Notes under the pieces: model-generated
What the model saw: the letters and a program-made list of their open reading frames with translations, nothing else
Database searches by the model: none
Told to the model about the DNA's origin: nothing
NCBI RefSeq assembly: GCF_002844535.1
Contig: NZ_PJNH01000001.1
Location: 124,001-188,000 of the forward strand
Source of the DNA: Halalkalibacillus sediminis
GTDB lineage: Bacteria; Bacillota; Bacilli; Bacillales; Alkalibacillaceae
DNA length: 64,000 nt
Direction: 5' to 3'
Shown here: positions 63,010 through 64,000 of the stretch, one piece after another
Layout: every line of letters begins with the position of its first letter
How positions within the stretch are numbered: position 1 is the stretch's first letter
Made by a program: the position numbers and the translations under genes

Positions 63010-63624
63010 TTATTCATCTGATGTTGCGATAACCTCTAATGATAATTTCACACTTTCTGTCAAATCATCTTGTGACCAGCTTGATAATTGTGGTTGTTGT
63101 TGAGCTATTTCGTGCGATGGTGGTAGGTGGATGAATCCTGCAATATAATTCAAATCACTGACCGCCTCATGATGTAATGCTTGGTACATGACATGATTAC
63201 ATAAGTACGTTCCAGCAGAGTTTGAAATGGAAGCTGGGTAACCATTCTTTTGGACATGTTCGACCATCTTTTTAATAGGAAGTGTCGTGAAATATCCATC
63301 GGGCCCATCATCAAAGATTTTTTCACCGTTTGGACGGTGACCTTCGTTGTCTTCTGGTCCGTCGTTACAGTTGATGGCAATTCGTTCAGGGGTGAAATGA
63401 CGACGGTTTCCAGCTAATCCTAAGGCCACAACAACGTCAGGTTCAACGTCCTTGATCATTTTTAATATCTCATCTCCAGATCTTTTAAAATCCACTGGTA
63501 AAATGCGACTTTCCACAACGTAGCCATTTAATTCTTCACCATTTAATCTCTCTGCGATTTCCATAGTAGGGTTAGTTTTGAATGATAAGAAAGGTTCGAA
63601 TCCTGTCAGTAATATTTTTTTCAT
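63010..63624 (-). CDS. pcp: Pyrrolidone-carboxylate peptidase
   Basis: This 204-residue cysteine peptidase (C15) removes N-terminal pyroglutamate. It has KILLTGFEPFLSFKTNPT at the start, the catalytic Glu in TPERIAINCND near residue 80, Cys in SAGTYLCNHVMY near 144 and His in GFIHLPPSHE near 168. Length is typical. The ATG at 63624 follows AAAGGAG by a rather long 13 bases. A start 16 codons upstream would lie inside the neighbour. The flavin-reductase gene lies upstream on the same strand. Confidence 0.95.
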   Translation of the reverse strand: MKKILLTGFEPFLSFKTNPTMEIAERLNGEELNGYVVESRILPVDFKRSGDEILKMIKDVEPDVVVALGLAGNRRHFTPERIAINCNDGPEDNEGHRPNGEKIFDDGPDGYFTTLPIKKMVEHVQKNGYPASISNSAGTYLCNHVMYQALHHEAVSDLNYIAGFIHLPPSHEIAQQQPQLSSWSQDDLTESVKLSLEVIATSDE

Positions 63625-63646
63625 AAGTCTTAAATTACTCCTTTGA

Positions 63647-64000
63647 TTATTTAGTATCTGTCGGTCTTGCAATGGTTTGATAGTTTCCTAAATTTGCATA
63701 GTTTGGTCCGGCTAATCTTGCTACCGGATTGAGTGCTTCAGCAATGATTTTTCCGTCTTCATAAACGGCTTCATCAAAATGATAACAGAGGACTTCGCCT
63801 ATAAGAAGGTCATTTGAATAAACTCCATCTTTACCAAGTGGAATGGACTGACTCAAGCGACATTCCATACGAATTTTAGGTTCTTTCAGTGATGGTACAG
63901 TAACTTTCTCACTGTCTATCGAAGTCAAATTCACTTTATCTACTTCACTGATACCATCTTCATATGGTGCGGCTGTTTGATTCATCTCATGTAATATTGT
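63647..64000 (-). CDS. Flavin reductase family protein, 5' end beyond window
   Basis: The open frame runs from the window edge to a stop at 63647 with 117 residues seen. HEMNQTAAPYEDGISEVDKVNLTS followed by EPKIRMECRLSQSIPLG and LLIGEVLCYHFDEAVYEDGKI is the FMN-binding domain of the flavin-reductase-like (PF01613) family, whose N-terminal half lies outside. It has the typical conserved APYE motif. Members use flavin for reductive or oxygenase partners. It is upstream of pcp on the same strand, 22 bases away, so they may be cotranscribed. Confidence 0.85.
   Translation of the reverse strand, partial: TILHEMNQTAAPYEDGISEVDKVNLTSIDSEKVTVPSLKEPKIRMECRLSQSIPLGKDGVYSNDLLIGEVLCYHFDEAVYEDGKIIAEALNPVARLAGPNYANLGNYQTIARPTDTK

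Overview
The window is a stretch of low-GC Firmicute chromosome, almost certainly from a spore-forming member of the Bacillaceae. The evidence is a gerP spore-germination cluster, cotO and cotZ coat genes with SigK-type promoters, competence genes (med, mecA, coiA), Gly-Gly-Ala-Gly-Gly type Shine-Dalgarno sites, frequent TTG/GTG starts and a T-box leader. Gene order follows the Bacillus subtilis yhj/yis, yit and yja/yjb/yjc regions closely. Several surface and secreted proteins are very rich in Asp and Glu, which fits a moderately halophilic genus of the Halobacillus/Pontibacillus type, but that placement is an inference.

Layout. 1-8.4 kb: partial yhjD, yhjE and the addB-addA recombination nuclease/helicase. 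8.5-10.4 kb: gerPA-gerPF on the minus strand, directly abutting addA with no sbcCD between them. 10.5-14.9 kb: four membrane-protein genes (DUF418, DUF2157, GDYXXLXY, DUF2254). 15-22.8 kb: rocD, yisL, a degenerate membrane-anchored amylase-like protein, degV, yitT, a BsuPI/Gmad2 lipoprotein, an Nfu-N protein, a small membrane protein and dat. 22.9-26.4 kb: a phnD-phnC-phnE-phnE ABC transporter. 26.5-30.3 kb: small spore-type genes, yitU, yitV, yitW, uppP and a Gly/Tyr-rich small protein. 30.4-36.9 kb: a DUF2929 protein, med, fabH-fabF, an LCP-family enzyme and yjbA. 36.9-42.9 kb: trpS with a Trp-specific T-box, a DUF4015 hydrolase, yjbC, spx, a TerC protein and mecA. 43.3-55.3 kb: cls, coiA, pepF, spxH, yjbI, a CYTH protein, relQ, nadK, an RluD-type pseudouridine synthase, rodA and mgtE. 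55.5-64 kb: fabI, a non-autonomous transposable element, cotO, cotZ, several small unknown genes, an MBL hydrolase, a DUF421 protein, yjcF-yjcG-yjcH, a PgpA-family gene, pcp and a partial flavin reductase.

Functional links. fabH-fabF and fabI lie apart but both carry a FapR-like operator across the promoter, so fatty-acid elongation genes are probably co-regulated by malonyl-CoA. Spx, its ClpXP adaptor SpxH, MecA and the alarmone synthetase RelQ form a stress and proteolysis neighbourhood. The gerP, cotO and cotZ promoters all match the SigK consensus and mark the late mother-cell spore programme.

I found no defence island, prophage, CRISPR array, biosynthetic cluster, rRNA or tRNA. This is mostly ordinary core genome. 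The least explained items are the 209-bp folded element with an exact 8-bp target duplication after fabI, a 14-bp stem in the addB leader, an AddB with a broken Walker A motif, an amylase-fold protein lacking its nucleophile, and several small coupled ORFs.
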